15,233 nt of DNA from Myxococcales bacterium. GTDB taxonomy: Bacteria; Myxococcota_C; UBA6777. The notes below the pieces were generated by a model. The model was not told the origin of the DNA. It searched no databases and was given only the letters and a program-made list of their open reading frames with translations. Every line of letters starts with the position of its first letter. Positions within the stretch are counted from its first letter, which is position 1. Shown one piece after another: positions 14,767 to 15,233 of the stretch. The DNA is taken from positions 3,609 to 18,841 of the forward strand of contig JALTMC010000343.1 of assembly GCA_027005175.1 (NCBI GenBank), written 5' to 3'. The translations under genes and the position numbers were made by a program.

Positions 14767-15048
14767 ACTGTCATAGACCGCCCTCACTGATCACGTTCGG
14801 GGCGGCGAAAGTGATCATGACAAAGCACATTTTCCCCAGAGCAATTGATTCTATCGTCGTGCTCAAAGAAGTAAAGGGTTGTCTTCGGCAAAAGCGAAAC
14901 GCTTCAAGCCCTTGACTTCTTTTCCGCGCGACAATGTTGAAGACTTGTTCTGGGAGGAACAATGGTAATGAGGATCAGTTTGGCCGCCCCCAAAGTTGGT
15001 TCTCTCTGCCGGTCTCAAGTAGGATCAGTGAGGGCGGTCTATGACAGT
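14767..15048. mobile_element. Miniature inverted-repeat element with IS21-like ends (282 bp)
   Basis: Perfect 26-bp terminal inverted repeats begin ACTGTCATAGACCGCC (14767-14792 and 15023-15048), giving TG..CA ends. A second inverted pair lies inside: GGGGCGGCGAAAGTGATC (14799-14815) and its near-complement GGATCAGTTTGGCCGCCCC (14972-14990). Nested end repeats of this type occur in IS21-family elements. The core has a hairpin (CAAAGAAGTAAAGGGTTG with CAAGCCCTTGACTTCTTT, capped by AAGCGAAACGCTT). There is no transposase, so it would be non-autonomous. The IS21 link is by pattern only. Confidence 0.6.
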
Positions 15049-15223
15049 TCATCGATGTTTGTCGCTTTGGTGAGCTTTCGCCTCATCCCATCCAAAGCTC
15101 AGGTCAGCAAGCCGACCACTCCTGTCCCAAAAAATGCATAAAAAGAGCTTCGGCGCGGTAGTAATATGAACTCAATCCATGGAATATTGGGATGTTCTCC
15201 TACCATCCGGCCCCAACTCCTGA
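15049..15223 (+). repeat. 175-bp direct repeat, copy 2
   Basis: Second copy of 12012-12186, beginning exactly at the outer edge of the miniature element. One change (TCA to TAA) ends the signal-peptide-like frame after P-V-P-K-N-A. The two copies bracket 2.86 kb holding the TA pair, the LRAT-type cluster and the miniature element, so recombination between them could delete that block. Confidence 0.85.
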
Positions 15224-15233
15224 GGCTTGTATC

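Noticed and set aside
14771-14962. 63-codon minus-strand open frame inside the miniature element
   Set aside because: It includes the terminal repeat as coding sequence and shows no transposase motif.

Overview
The left 6.7 kb looks like the chromosome of a deltaproteobacterium-like organism (Myxococcota/Bradymonadota type). It carries very large secreted cysteine-rich proteins, a seven-bladed 'IWV' propeller fused to two MopE-like C-N-G-x-D-D-D-C-D-G motifs, a MYXO-CTERM-like cysteine-plus-membrane tail and a giant cysteine-rich lipoprotein. That placement is inferred from protein style; no phylogenetic marker gene is present.

Layout. 1-994 (minus, cut by the window edge) and 1260-3875 (plus) are head-to-head paralogous secreted propeller proteins sharing a 265-bp divergent region. 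4159-6720 is a lipoprotein built of tandem cysteine-rich modules. Its last 58 bp are duplicated just after the stop, and the copy abuts a truncated minus-strand integron integrase (6807-7061) that keeps only its N-terminal domain. 7062-7745 is gene-free and highly repetitive: a 64-bp tandem repeat, then four 24-34 bp palindromes and two tandem pairs of 20-mers.

From 7746 onward the sequence behaves as an integron cassette array on the plus strand. Cassette 1 (7747-8704) is an EamA-type transporter with a 72-bp attC. Cassette 2 (8705 to about 9992) is a zinc-ribbon membrane protein with a ~245-bp attC-like element. Cassette 4 (12388-13538) is a UPF0175/PIN toxin-antitoxin pair with a 251-bp attC-like element. 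In all three, the 5' GTT-core of the cassette is the reverse complement of the R'' core that opens its own 3' element, extended to 14 bp for the TA cassette. This is the signature of integron cassettes. Between cassettes 2 and 4 lies an IS110-family transposase gene (10518-11801, minus) in rearranged sequence, with the right half of another attC just before the TA pair.

After 13538 come three co-directional genes: an LRAT-fold thiol enzyme (His24/His36/Cys104), a 48-residue membrane peptide and a two-helix membrane protein. They may form an undescribed cassette-borne system. The window ends with a 282-bp IS21-like miniature inverted-repeat element and the second copy of a 175-bp direct repeat whose first copy lies at 12012-12186.

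With its integrase truncated, the integron appears to be a relict whose cassettes are fixed unless another integrase acts in trans. The cassette genes are visibly more AT-rich than the host genes on the left, consistent with acquisition.
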